A DNA stretch of 64,000 nucleotides, from contig CAWFNW010000002.1 in assembly GCA_963817405.1 (NCBI GenBank), positions 558,001-622,000 of the forward strand, read 5' to 3'. Below the pieces are notes generated by a model. It saw only the letters and a program-made list of their open reading frames with translations. It ran no database searches and was not told the DNA's origin. Shown one piece after another: positions 9,483 to 18,023 of this stretch. The translations under genes and the position numbers were made by a program. Source of the stretch: CAWFNW01 sp963817405 (GTDB lineage Bacteria > Actinomycetota > Coriobacteriia > Anaerosomatales > Anaerosomataceae). How positions within the stretch are numbered: the stretch's first letter is position 1; each line of letters opens with the position of its first letter.

Positions 9483-10716
9483 CTACGCCTTGCCGTAGTC
9501 GGTGTAGCGGTAGTACGCGGCGCACGAGCCCTCCGAGGAGACCATGCACGGCCCCACGGGGTGTTCCGGCGTGCAGCCCCGAGCGAACAGCTTGCACTCG
9601 TAGGGGAGCACGACGCCGCGAAGGACGTCGCCGCACTGGCAGCCGCGGATCTCACGCGGCTCCGGCGGCGTGACGGGCACGCGTACGCGGGCGTCGAAGG
9701 AAGCGAACTCGGGGCGGATGGCGAGGCCGGTGCCGGGGATGACTCCCAGGCCGCGCCACTCGGCATCCGTCGGCTCGAAGACCTCGTGCAAGAGCGGCGC
9801 GCGCGACGCTGTTCCCCTCGGGCATGACCGCGCGCGTGTAGGCGATCTCGATCTCGGCGCGGCCGTCCGAGAGCTGCTTGGCGAGCATCCAGACGCCCTG
9901 GAGCACGTCGACGGGCTCGAAGCCGGTGATCGCGCCGGGGACGCCGTAGCGCTCCGCGAGGAAGCGGTACGGTTCGCTGCCGATGATGGTTGACACGTGG
10001 CCGGGGAGGATGAAGCCGTCGATCTGCACGTCCGGGTCGTTGACGAGCGCCTCGAGCGCGGCGGGGACGGTCTTGTGGAGGGAGAGCACCGAGAAGTTGG
10101 TCACACCACGCCGGGCGGCCTCGCGGATGGTGATTGCGATCGTGGGCGCGGTCGTTTCGAAGCCGACGCCGAGGAAGACGACGTGGGCCTCGGGGGTAGC
10201 CTCGGCGAGCGCGAGCGCATCGAGCGGCGAGTACACGACCCGCACGTCGCGCCCGTCCGCCTTCTCGCGCGCGAGCGAGGAGTACGAGCCCGGGACCTTC
10301 ATCATGTCGCCGAACGTGGTGAGGGTGACGCCGGGCTGCCGCGCCATCTCGAGCGCGATGTCGATGTCCGCGTTGGCGGTGACGCACACCGGGCAACCCG
10401 GTCCCGAGAGCAGCCGGATGTTCGCCGGCATGACGTCGCGGAGGCCGTTCTTCGCGATCGCCATGGTGTGCGTGCCGCAGACCTCCATGAGCGTCATCGG
10501 CCGGTCGCGGCTCTCGTCGATCGCGGCCACGAGCGCGCGGGCGTGCTCCGGGTTGCGAAACCCGCCGCTGAGGTCCGTCGTCACGGGCGCGTCGGGGCTG
10601 GGAGGTCGCAGCGGCGCGAGGTCCTCAGTGCCGGGGAGCTCCATCTGGCGCAGGAGTTCGAGCGTCTCGCTCGCGGCCTGTTCGGAGATGATCTCGAGCG
10701 CGAATCCTGCGTGCAC
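9483..10716 (-). pseudogene. hypD: Hydrogenase maturation protein HypD, apparent +1 frameshift
   Basis: HypD is the iron-sulfur scaffold on which HypC delivers Fe(CN)2CO. The N-terminal frame carries the conserved MEVCGTHTMAI and SGPGCPVCVT motifs and TFGDMMKVPGS. The C-terminal frame (9483 to about 9800) carries EVFEPTDAEWRGLGVIPG and the four-cysteine 4Fe-4S region GCQCGD, YECKLF, GCTPEHPVGPC. The frames join with one surplus base in the CG-repeat near 9800-9815, after the motif AVMPEGN. The upstream frame continues without a stop into the HypC C-terminal sequence, so the two may be fused through a Pro-rich linker of about 30 residues. Sequencing error or genuine decay are both possible. 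Confidence 0.85.
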
Positions 10717-10852
10717 CAGGACGCGGTCGCCGAAGCTTCGCTTCAGGCACCATGTGCGTGCTCACCCAGCGGTGCACGCCGAGGATGTCCACCTCGGCCA
10801 TGCCGTTGTCGTTCTGCTCGCTCACCAACAGCGCGGGTATGCCGAGGCACAT
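10625..10852 (-). pseudogene. hypC: Hydrogenase maturation chaperone HypC, apparent +1 frameshift
   Basis: HypC binds HypD and the hydrogenase large subunit and carries the Fe(CN)2CO moiety. The N-terminus MCLGIPALLV has the essential Met1-Cys2, and GVHRWVSTHMVPEA is typical. After residue about 38 the reading frame goes wrong. The expected continuation FGDRVLVHAGFALEII is found one base away, starting near 10737, and runs on into hypD. Removing one base around 10738 repairs the gene. The span given is the uninterrupted N-terminal frame. No HypC stop codon is seen in the repaired frame before the HypD domain, hence the possible HypC-HypD fusion. Confidence 0.8.
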
Positions 10853-10874
10853 GCGCGACTCCTCCCAGCGGTTC

Positions 10875-13347
10875 CTACAGCTCGTGACGCCGTGCCCACG
10901 CGACGACCGCCTGCCCGAACGACACGCCGCCGTCGTTGGCGGGGAGCCGAAGGTGGGTGATCGGTCGAAGCCCCGCTTCGGCGAGTCCGCTGACGGCCCC
11001 GCCGAGCACGAGGCGGTTCATGAACACGCCGCCTGCAAGCGCGACGGTCTCGATGCCCGTGGCAGCCGAGGCCCGAACGCACCCGTCAACTATAGCCCGA
11101 GCCACCGCACGGTGGAAGCGAGCCGAGATGGCCGAGGCGGGGACGCCCGAAGCGACGTCGTCGAGGATCGCAGCGAGCACCGGGCGGCTGTCGATGACGA
11201 ACGGCCGATCGGGTGCGGTCTCAGCGATTGCGAACGCGTACGAGCCGGGCTCCGCGTCGTCGGCGAGCGATTCGAGCTCGATGGCCGCCTGGCCCTCGTA
11301 GCGCGCGTCGTCGCGCACGCCCGCGAGCGCCGCGACCGCGTCGAAGAGCCGGCCCGCGGACGACGTCATCGGCGTGTTGATGCCGCGTTCGATCATGCGC
11401 AGGAGCGTGGTCTCCTCGCCGGGCGCGAGGCGTTCGCGGAGCGGCGCCGCACCCGGGTGCTCCAGCAGTTCTGACGCGGCAAGCGCACCGAGCGCCATGC
11501 GGACGGGGCGGCGAATAGCGGCGGCGCCGCCGGGCATGGGCAGGTACGCGAGGTGTCCGAGGCGCTCGAACGACTCCCATGTGGCCAGCAGGATCTCGCC
11601 ACCCCAGATCGTGCCGTCCGGTCCGTAGCCGGTGCCGTCGAGCGCGACGCCGATGACGGGTCCTCGCTCGGCATGCTCGGCCATCACGCTCACGATGTGC
11701 GCATGGTGATGCTGGACGCCCACCATCGGCAGGCCCAGGGACGGCGCATGCTTCGTGGCGAGGTACTCGGGGTGGAGGTCGTGCGCGACGATCTTCGGCT
11801 GCACTCGGAAGAGCGTGCTGAATGCCTCGATCGTGTGCTCGAACGCCGCGAACGTCTCCGCGTTCTCCATGTCGCCGATGTGCTGCGACACGAACGCGTG
11901 TCCGCCCCGCACGAGCGTCACCGTGTTCTTCTGCTCGGGGCCAAGTGCGACGATGTCCGCGTCCGAGGTGAACGGCAACTCCAGCGGGAAGGGCGCGTAG
12001 CCGCGCGCCCGCCGGATGAACTCGATGCCCGTCGGCCCGATGCGCACGACCGAGTCGTCGTAGCGCGCGCAGATGTCGCGGTCGTGCATGAGGAATGCGT
12101 CGGCGATGGACGAGAGGCGTATCACCGCCTCGGAGTTCCCCGTGGCGATCGGCTCCTCGCTCAGGTTGCCCGAGGTCATGACGAGCGGGCGCCCGACGTC
12201 TTCGAGCAGCAGGTGGTGAAGCGGCGTGTACGCGAGCATGACGCCGCACTCGCGCAGGCCGGGGGCGATCGAGGGCGCGAGGGCAGGGGTGGGTCCGCCG
12301 CGAGTTTCGCAGCCGGGGGAGCCGCCGAGGGACGCGGCGAGCGTCTCGAGGCGGCGAGGGGCCCCGGCGAGGACTGTCTGAGCGCCGGACCCACCCCTGC
12401 CCTCGCTCGCAAGCGCGCATCCGGAGCAGCACGATCGGGGCGGCGGGGCTCGCGAGCAGCGCCGCCTCGACCTCGGAGACCTCGCAGAGGCCGCGCGCCT
12501 CGTCGATCGAGCGCACCATCACCGCGAGTGGCTTGCCCCAGCGGCGCTTGCGCTCGCGCAGGCGGGCGACGGCCGTTTCGTTCGTTGCGTCGCACGCGAG
12601 CTGGAAGCCGCCGAGGCCCTTCACGGCGAGGATGCCGCCCGCTCGCAGCGCCACTGCGGCTGCGGCGAGGATTGCGTCCGATCGCGCCTTCTCGGCACCG
12701 CGCTCGCGGTGCGGGCGGGGAGTGACCTCGACCTTGGGCCGCCAGCGCCAATCGTCGGGGACCTCGTCAGCGTTGAAGTAGAGCCGCGGGCCGCAGACGA
12801 AGCATGCATCCGGCTGGGCGTGGAAGCGGCGGTCCGCCGGATCGGCGTACTCGGCCGCGCATTCCGGGCACATCGGGAAGTCCCGCATCGTCGTCATCGG
12901 CCGGTCGTAGGGGACGTCCTCGATGATCGTGAAGCGCGGCCCGCAGTTCGTGCAGTTGATGAACGGGTAGCGGTGCCGGCGGTCGGCCGGCTCCTCAAGC
13001 TCGGCGCGGCACGCGTCGCACGTGGCGATGTCGGGGGAGACGAGCGTCATCGCGCCTTCCTCGGCGCGCGACGCGATGATCGAGAAGCCGTGGTGTTCTT
13101 CGAGCTCGACCTCTTCGGCGACCACGGAGGTGACGACCGCCATCGGCGGGGCTTCCTCGGCGAGCGCGCGCTCGAACGCGTCGAGTTTGGTTGCGGAGCC
13201 CTCGGCCAGGCACCAGACGCCGTCGGAGGCGTTGCGCACCCAGCCGGTGATGCCGAGACGGTGAGCGAGCCCGTACACGAACGGGCGGTAGCCGACGCCT
13301 TGGACGACGCCGGTGACGTGCAGCGACCGTGCCGAGCGTATGGTCAC
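10875..13347 (-). pseudogene. hypF: Carbamoyltransferase HypF, interrupted by a 130-bp element
   Basis: HypF makes thiocarboxamide on HypE from carbamoyl phosphate and ATP. Domains in order: acylphosphatase (GVVQGVGYRPFVYG, residues about 14-27), two zinc fingers (CDAC...CTNC and CPEC...CFVC), a YrdC-like domain (LAVKGLGGFQLACDA), and a Kae1-like domain with HHHAHIVSVMAEH and SSAGRLFDAVAAL. GTG 13347 overlaps the upstream gene by 4 bases. The YrdC domain is broken at 12277-12406 by an inverted-repeat element. Deleting exactly those 130 bases restores one continuous frame, reading LLRMRACEPSIAPGL across the joint. As it stands the protein would lose its Kae1 half, so HypF activity should be abolished. 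Confidence 0.9.
12277..12406. mobile_element. 130-bp MITE-like element with 21-bp perfect terminal inverted repeats
   Basis: The ends at 12277-12297 and 12386-12406 are exact reverse complements over 21 bases (each contains GGGCAGGGGTGGGTCCG or its complement). The 88 internal bases contain no plausible gene. The element interrupts hypF, and its removal restores the hypF frame precisely. No direct target duplication is apparent at the borders. No second copy was noticed in this window. Its small size, terminal repeats and lack of coding capacity fit a miniature inverted-repeat element mobilised in trans, or a palindromic repeat family; the family cannot be named. Confidence 0.72.
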
Positions 13348-13979
13348 GTTCGGCGCAGGCCGTCTGCGACGAAGCGGTTGTTCATGAGCACGAACAGCTT
13401 GTACGCCTGATCGAGCAGCTGCATTGCGTCGTTGCCCATGCTCTGGTCGAGCTGCTCGCGGGGGCTGTTGAAGGGCGAGTCGTGGATGAAGGCGTTGCGA
13501 GCGCCGCGCATGTCGCGCCAGCGGTAAGGGAAGTCACGATAGCCAAGCTCGGCGGCAGCGTCTTCGAACTCCACCCCGGTGAGCGCCGGGAAGATCTTGC
13601 CGATGCGCACGCCGATGGCGCGCTGGCTGTCGATCAGCACGCGGCGCACGTGCACGTCGGCGCCGTGGGCCTCGAGGATGCGGTCGAGGATGTCCTCCAG
13701 GATGGTCTCGAGGAGCGCCATGACCAGGATCACGACGATCTCGTAATCACCGTCATGGTTGTACGAGCGAATGCGCTCATCAAGGCGTCGCACGCGGTCC
13801 GTCGGGAAGCGTCGTCGCTCAACGCCCGCAGCGCCGCACTCGGGGCACGGGTGTGCGGGGTCCAGGAAGCGCGGGTCGCCGGAGATGTAGCCGCAGACGG
13901 GGCACTCCCAGTAGTCGGGGGCGTGGCCGTCGGCCTCGGCGAACACCGTTGTGTGCTTGGGTGTGGGTTTGGCGCTCAT
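13344..13979 (-). CDS. Zinc-ribbon protein of unknown function
   Basis: A 211-residue protein not recognised beyond its N-terminus. Residues about 20-55 form a rubredoxin-like or zinc-ribbon module with two cysteine pairs (CPVCGY and CPECGA) separated by about 20 residues. The rest is predicted soluble and mostly helical, with LVMALLETILEDILDRIL and a C-terminal helix LLDQAYKLFVLMNN. It overlaps the hypF start by 4 bases and follows nikO, so it is probably co-expressed with nickel uptake and hydrogenase maturation. A metal-related role is suggested only by the cysteines and the neighbours. Confidence 0.75.
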   Translation of the reverse strand: MSAKPTPKHTTVFAEADGHAPDYWECPVCGYISGDPRFLDPAHPCPECGAAGVERRRFPTDRVRRLDERIRSYNHDGDYEIVVILVMALLETILEDILDRILEAHGADVHVRRVLIDSQRAIGVRIGKIFPALTGVEFEDAAAELGYRDFPYRWRDMRGARNAFIHDSPFNSPREQLDQSMGNDAMQLLDQAYKLFVLMNNRFVADGLRRT

Positions 13980-14018
13980 GCTACCCGGATTGTAGCAGTC
14001 GGCAGCGGCTCGACGTGC

Positions 14019-14765
14019 TCACGCCCCGAGCCTGACGGCCCAGGGCAGCTCGAGCCCGTGGCGCGACAGCAGCGCTTCGTCGGAGAGGATCTCCTCGCGC
14101 GTGCCGGTGGCTGCAAGCCGTCCCTCGTCGAGCACCACGGCTCGGTCGCAGAGCGCCCAGGCGAGGTCCATGTCGTGGGTCGCCACCAGCATCGTTGCGT
14201 TCAGACCGCGCAGGAGCTCGATCATGTGCCGCCGCGCCCGCGGGTCAAGGTTGGACGTCGGCTCGTCAAGGATCAGCAGGTCGGGGCGCATCGAGAGCAC
14301 GGTGGCGAGTGCCACGCGCTTCTTCTGCCCGAACGACAGATGCTGCCCGGCCTTGCTCGCGACGTCGGCAAGCTCGACCGCGTGGAGCGCTTCGTGCACG
14401 CGCTCCTCGGCGGCCGCGCGTTCGAGTCCCATGTTGTGCGGTCCGAACGCGACATCGTCGTAGACGGTGGTCATGAAGAGTTGGTCGTCGGGATCCTGGA
14501 AGACGAGACCGACCCGCGCGCGTACGGCGCGCACCGTCGAGTCGCTGATGGCGACGCCTCCGACGGACACGCTGCCCGCCGAGGCGCGGAGCACGCCGTT
14601 GGCATGCAGTATGAGCGTGGACTTGCCGGCGCCATTGGGGCCAAGGAGCGCGATCCGCTCGCCGGGCATGACCCGAAGGTCGACGCCGAGGAGCGCCTCG
14701 GTCCCGTCGGGATAGGAATAGCGCGTGCCCGAGAACTCGAGTGTCGGCTGCAGGGTGTCGTGCAT
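14019..14765 (-). CDS. nikO: Nickel/cobalt ECF transporter ATPase (NikO/CbiO)
   Basis: ABC ATPase of 248 residues that energises the ECF-type metal importer encoded upstream. The Walker A motif is GPNGAGKST (about 39-47), the Q-loop is VFQDPDDQLF typical of CbiO proteins, the signature is LSFGQKKR, Walker B is LLILDEPTS, and the switch His is in VATHD. It lies 14 bases after the CbiQ-type gene. Nickel rather than cobalt is favoured because the cluster continues into hyp genes and contains a CooT-like protein. The substrate is inferred from that context. Confidence 0.9.
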   Translation of the reverse strand: MHDTLQPTLEFSGTRYSYPDGTEALLGVDLRVMPGERIALLGPNGAGKSTLILHANGVLRASAGSVSVGGVAISDSTVRAVRARVGLVFQDPDDQLFMTTVYDDVAFGPHNMGLERAAAEERVHEALHAVELADVASKAGQHLSFGQKKRVALATVLSMRPDLLILDEPTSNLDPRARRHMIELLRGLNATMLVATHDMDLAWALCDRAVVLDEGRLAATGTREEILSDEALLSRHGLELPWAVRLGA

Positions 14766-14779
14766 AGGGTGCTCCTCGG

Positions 14780-15691
14780 TCAGTAGAGCCAGATGGCGGC
14801 AGCGGTCATGAGTGAGCAGGCGACGAGCAGTGACTCCGGCGCACCGAAGGTGGTGTGCCGGTCGATCGGCAGCGTTCCGTCGAAACCCCGCGCGAGCATC
14901 GCCGCGTGGATGCGCTCGCCGCGTTCGTAGGCGCGCACGACCATCGCCCCACCGAGGTTGCCGTACAGACGGACGAGGCCGGCCCCGTGGAGCGCCGGCG
15001 CGCGGCTGGCCACGGAGATGCGCAGTGAGTGCAGCTGCCGGCCGAGCACGGACGCATAGCGGTAGATGAACGCGAGCAGCATCACGAGGACATCAGGCAC
15101 ACGCAGGCGGCGAAGTGCGCCTAAGAACTCGGGCACGGGCGTCGTCGCGCTGACGAGCACGACCGTGAGCGTCGAGAGCCAGGCCTTGGAAAGGATGGCG
15201 TAGGCGGCGAGCCAACCCACCGCTGCCTGCGGCCCGAACAGGCCGCCCGTGTTGAGCGACCCGGCGGATGCCTGCAGGGGCGCCAGCAGCGCGATGGTGC
15301 CGGCGAAGGGGAGTACGAGGGCACTCCTCGCGAGCACACGCAGGAGCGGCAGACGGCCGACGGCGACGAGCGCCGCGAACAGCACGATTACCAGCGCGAA
15401 CTCTGCTGCAGCGAGCGGCGGTGACGTGACGAACGCCACGATGAGCGCAAGTCCACCGAGTATCTTGGCGCGCGCATCGAGCATCGAGAGCGGCGAGACG
15501 ATCGCCGCGAGCGCCTCGAACGAGGTTGCGTGGACGTGGGCATGCGAGCCGAGCGTGACGTCGAGGGCCCGCGCGTGGTGGTGCGCGTGTGCGTGGACGA
15601 CACCATCATCATGCCGGTGCTCGTGAGCGTGCATGCCCTCTACAGGAGGGTCCGCCGAGGGCCGGTCGGTGTGTCGGTGTGTCTCGGTCAT
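14780..15691 (-). CDS. nikQ: ECF transporter transmembrane protein NikQ/CbiQ with His-rich N-terminus
   Basis: The T component of the metal importer, 303 residues. After a cytosolic N-terminus come about five membrane helices and the two coupling helices containing the EAA-like ARGF (AAMLARGFDG). The first ~60 residues are unusually histidine-rich (HAHEHRHDDGVVHAHAHHHAR), which looks like a metal-binding tail added to the normal CbiQ. ATG 15691 is chosen; the long open frame upstream of it overlaps nikMN and is not coding. It begins 4 bases after the nikMN stop. The His tail may store or hand over Ni2+ (inference). Confidence 0.9.
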   Translation of the reverse strand: MTETHRHTDRPSADPPVEGMHAHEHRHDDGVVHAHAHHHARALDVTLGSHAHVHATSFEALAAIVSPLSMLDARAKILGGLALIVAFVTSPPLAAAEFALVIVLFAALVAVGRLPLLRVLARSALVLPFAGTIALLAPLQASAGSLNTGGLFGPQAAVGWLAAYAILSKAWLSTLTVVLVSATTPVPEFLGALRRLRVPDVLVMLLAFIYRYASVLGRQLHSLRISVASRAPALHGAGLVRLYGNLGGAMVVRAYERGERIHAAMLARGFDGTLPIDRHTTFGAPESLLVACSLMTAAAIWLY

Positions 15692-15695
15692 GCTG

Positions 15696-16637
15696 CTAGG
15701 CTCCGGCTCGCGGGCGACCGCGGATCGCCCTGATGCCAACGTAGAGGAGGACGCCGGTGAGCACGAGACCGACGGCGCCGGCGAGTATACCCGCGAGCGT
15801 CTCGTTCTCGACGCCGGGCAGGAGGTAGTCGGGCATCGGGCTTCGCACGAGCGCCTTCTCCGCGAACGCAGCTCCGAGGCCCTTCTCGAAGTACACGAAC
15901 TCGAGGCCGTCGGGGCGTGTGGACGCGAGGAAGGAGAGCCCGGCGGCAGCGACTGCCACGATTCCGAGCGTGATTGCCACGCCGCGAATGCGCACACCCT
16001 CGCGGGGGCGCTCACCGGCGAGGAGGTCGGGCCGGACGCCAAGGAGGTACGAGACGAGCCCCGCCGTGATGAGCCCCTCGCCGACGCCGATGAGTGCGTG
16101 CCAGAAGCCCATGGCGCCAAGCCCTGCCACGAGCGGCACACGTCCTGAGACCCACAGCATCGCTGCTGCCGCGAGCGCGGCGGCGAAGCAGCCCGTCCAC
16201 GCCGCGACGAACGCGGCCACCGCCTTCCGCGAGCGGGATGCGGCGCCACGCGTCAGAAGCAAGTAGAGCCACCAGCCCGCGAACGGACCGATCACGCCCA
16301 TTGTGAGGATGTTCGCCCCGAGGGCCGTGATGCCGCCGTCGGCGAAGAACAGCGATTGGACGATGAGCACGGCGGTCATGACGAGCACGGCAGGCCAGGG
16401 CCCGAGGATGATCGCCGCTGCGGCGCCGCCTGAGAAGTGGCCGGAAGTCCCTCCGGCCACCGGGAAGTTCAGCATCTGCAGCGCAAAGACGAGCGCCGCA
16501 AGCACTGCCATGAGCACCAGTTGGCTCTCGCTCATCGTCTGGCGAACCCGGCGCACAGCAAGTCCGACGGTCGCTGCAGAGCCCGCCCATGCGGTCACCC
16601 AGGTTGTAGTGCCGAGCATGCCATCGGGAATGTGCAC
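15696..16637 (-). CDS. nikM: ECF nickel transporter substrate-binding component NikMN/CbiM
   Basis: The S component of the nickel/cobalt importer, 313 residues. It starts MHIPDG, the invariant N-terminus whose Met1-His2 amino group and side chain bind the metal. About seven N-terminal helices follow, with GTSGHFSGG and PWPAVLVMTAVLIVQS typical of CbiM. The C-terminal part (about 205-313) matches the PDGLE/NikN-type extension, visible as RPDGLEFVYFEKGLG plus a final membrane helix, so this is a natural NikM-NikN fusion. A spacer of 96 bases without a recognisable riboswitch separates it from the small gene upstream. Confidence 0.93.
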   Translation of the reverse strand: MHIPDGMLGTTTWVTAWAGSAATVGLAVRRVRQTMSESQLVLMAVLAALVFALQMLNFPVAGGTSGHFSGGAAAAIILGPWPAVLVMTAVLIVQSLFFADGGITALGANILTMGVIGPFAGWWLYLLLTRGAASRSRKAVAAFVAAWTGCFAAALAAAAMLWVSGRVPLVAGLGAMGFWHALIGVGEGLITAGLVSYLLGVRPDLLAGERPREGVRIRGVAITLGIVAVAAAGLSFLASTRPDGLEFVYFEKGLGAAFAEKALVRSPMPDYLLPGVENETLAGILAGAVGLVLTGVLLYVGIRAIRGRPRAGA

Positions 16638-16733
16638 GAGAACCCTCCATCAGCGACACGAGCGTGCGTGGGTTTCGTGCGGCCCTTCGTGGGAACGCGC
16701 TGCGGTCCTCCGTGGGGACCTTCAGAAGAAGCG

Positions 16734-16979
16734 TCAGAGGCGCTCGACGTGCACGTCGTCCTCGCCGACGTGCATCTGCTCGACGGCAACGTCGAGCTTC
16801 TCGCGTGCCTCGCCGAGCAGCACGGTGACCTGCGCTAGCTCCTGGCTCGCAATCGTGCGTCGGCCCTGGTCCGCCAGGTGGTGCAGCTGCTCCAGCCACT
16901 GCTGCGAGAGCGCGAGCGAGTCGTTCACCATCGCGATGGCCAGCTTCATCTGGCCCGTGTTGACGCCACCTTCACACAT
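16734..16979 (-). CDS. Small protein of unknown function in the nickel cluster
   Basis: An 81-residue acidic, probably all-helical protein starting MCEGGVNTGQMKLAIAM. It holds two amphipathic helices (around SLALSQQWLEQLHHLAD and LAQVTVLLGEAREKL) and several His and acidic residues toward the C-terminus (EQMHVGEDDVHVERL). It has only one Cys, at position 2. The family is not recognised. It lies between a CooT-like gene and nikMN with compatible spacing, so a role in nickel handling is possible, but this is only positional inference. Confidence 0.65.
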   Translation of the reverse strand: MCEGGVNTGQMKLAIAMVNDSLALSQQWLEQLHHLADQGRRTIASQELAQVTVLLGEAREKLDVAVEQMHVGEDDVHVERL

Positions 16980-17023
16980 CCGAGTGCTCCTCTCTGGTGC
17001 GGCGCGTGGGCCGCGTCGCGGTC

Positions 17024-17218
17024 CTACGCCGTGCTGGAGAGCACGACCGTGTGGTCGAGCAGGCGGACCTCCTTGAGGACCGCATCGACGACGCGGTTCG
17101 CGCCATAGAGGTCGAAGAGCCGCAGCCGGCCGTCCTCCGGGACGATCGTCGTGACGTCTTCGACCGTTTCGATCTCAGTGCCGTCCGGGTCGGTGATGAT
17201 CACTTTCGCCTCGCACAT
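17024..17218 (-). CDS. CooT-family small nickel-binding protein
   Basis: A 64-residue protein beginning MCEAKV, the hallmark of CooT proteins, whose Cys2 is the nickel ligand at the dimer interface in the characterised member. The body (TEIETVEDVTTIVPEDGRLRLFD) fits the small beta fold. In CO-oxidising bacteria CooT assists nickel insertion into CO dehydrogenase; here it more likely serves hydrogenase or general nickel trafficking. AAGGAGGT lies 5 bases before ATG 17218, and the start follows the DUF3842 stop as TGAGATG, so the two are coupled. The longer upstream frame is not used. Confidence 0.82.
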   Translation of the reverse strand: MCEAKVIITDPDGTEIETVEDVTTIVPEDGRLRLFDLYGANRVVDAVLKEVRLLDHTVVLSSTA

Positions 17219-17219
17219 C

Positions 17220-17648
17220 TCACACCTCCTTGTCGAGCATCGAGGCCACCAGCGCGATGGCCTCATCCATAAGGTGGGGCAGCGGGTTCTTCGTGATCCC
17301 GACCAGGTCGATCCTGGGATTCGTCAACGGTAGCATGACTTTGCGTGCCGAGCTAAGCGCGAGCGACTCGGCCATCAGCGGCGTGACCTCGCCCATCATG
17401 GAGTCGGGGATGAGCACGGAAAGCGGGCCGATGACGACGTCCGCCTCGCGCACGGTGATCCGAACGGCATTCTCTCCGGTGGCCCCGCGGTTCGCGCCGG
17501 CCTTCATCATCGCTGCGGTTGCAGCGGAGTTCGTCCCCACTGCGAGGAGTTCGACGCCGGCCCCGAACGCCGTTCGGAGCCGGGAGACGATCTCCTGACC
17601 GATCCGTCCGCCCATGCCGTCGACGACCATGACGCGAAGCGAGTGCAC
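17220..17648 (-). CDS. DUF3842 family protein
   Basis: A 142-residue protein with a Rossmann-like start (MVVDGMGGRIGQEIV) and several alternating hydrophobic strands. It matches the DUF3842 family of anaerobic bacteria. A GTG start at 17648 has GGAGGG upstream. The conserved stretch KAGANRGATGENAV lies around residue 50-63. Its function is unknown. Close coupling to CooT in this nickel cluster is the main clue, and the nucleotide-binding-like N-terminus suggests an enzyme or regulator. There is no membrane segment. Confidence 0.8.
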   Translation of the reverse strand: MHSLRVMVVDGMGGRIGQEIVSRLRTAFGAGVELLAVGTNSAATAAMMKAGANRGATGENAVRITVREADVVIGPLSVLIPDSMMGEVTPLMAESLALSSARKVMLPLTNPRIDLVGITKNPLPHLMDEAIALVASMLDKEV

Positions 17649-17662
17649 GCGCTGTCCCTCCG

Positions 17663-17992
17663 CTAGCCGAGATGCGGCGAGAGTTCCTCGACCAGCCGCG
17701 CCTTGGGACGAGCGCCGACGATCGTCTGCACGACCTCTCCGCCCTTGAAGACGAGGAGGGTCGGGATCGACATGACGCTGAACCTCATCGCGGTCTTGGG
17801 GTTCTCGTCCACGTTGAGCTTCGACACCCTGAGCGTACCCGCATACTCGGCTGCCACCTCTTCAAGCACCGGTTCCATCATCCGGCACGGGCTGCACCAC
17901 GGCGCCCAGAAGTCGAGGAGTACCGGCTGTTCGCTCTTAAGCACGTCAGCTTCGAAGCTGTCGTCCGTCACGTGCGTCAGGTTCTCGCTCAT
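17663..17992 (-). CDS. trxA: Thioredoxin
   Basis: A 109-residue cytosolic thioredoxin. The active site is FWAPWCSPC (Cys33, Cys36), with Ser in place of the usual Gly of WCGPC. The cis-Pro is in MSIPTLLVF, and GGEVVQTIVGA is typical of the last strand. ATG 17992 is preferred because AAGGGAG precedes it and the sequence upstream does not resemble thioredoxin. It is reduced by the TrxB encoded immediately upstream (31-base gap) and could serve the selenocysteine peroxiredoxin at 44.4 kb. Confidence 0.95.
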   Translation of the reverse strand: MSENLTHVTDDSFEADVLKSEQPVLLDFWAPWCSPCRMMEPVLEEVAAEYAGTLRVSKLNVDENPKTAMRFSVMSIPTLLVFKGGEVVQTIVGARPKARLVEELSPHLG

Positions 17993-18023
17993 CGGGTGGC
18001 TCCCTTCACGTGCCGGTTGACGA

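Noticed and set aside
12279..12420. Insertion in hypF as an in-frame protein-coding palindromic element
   Set aside because: Its length (130) is not a multiple of three and the reading frame is lost after it.
17335..17350. Second GEMM-like core (ACGCAAAG on the minus strand)
   Set aside because: The octamer lies inside the DUF3842 coding sequence and lacks the flanking stems.
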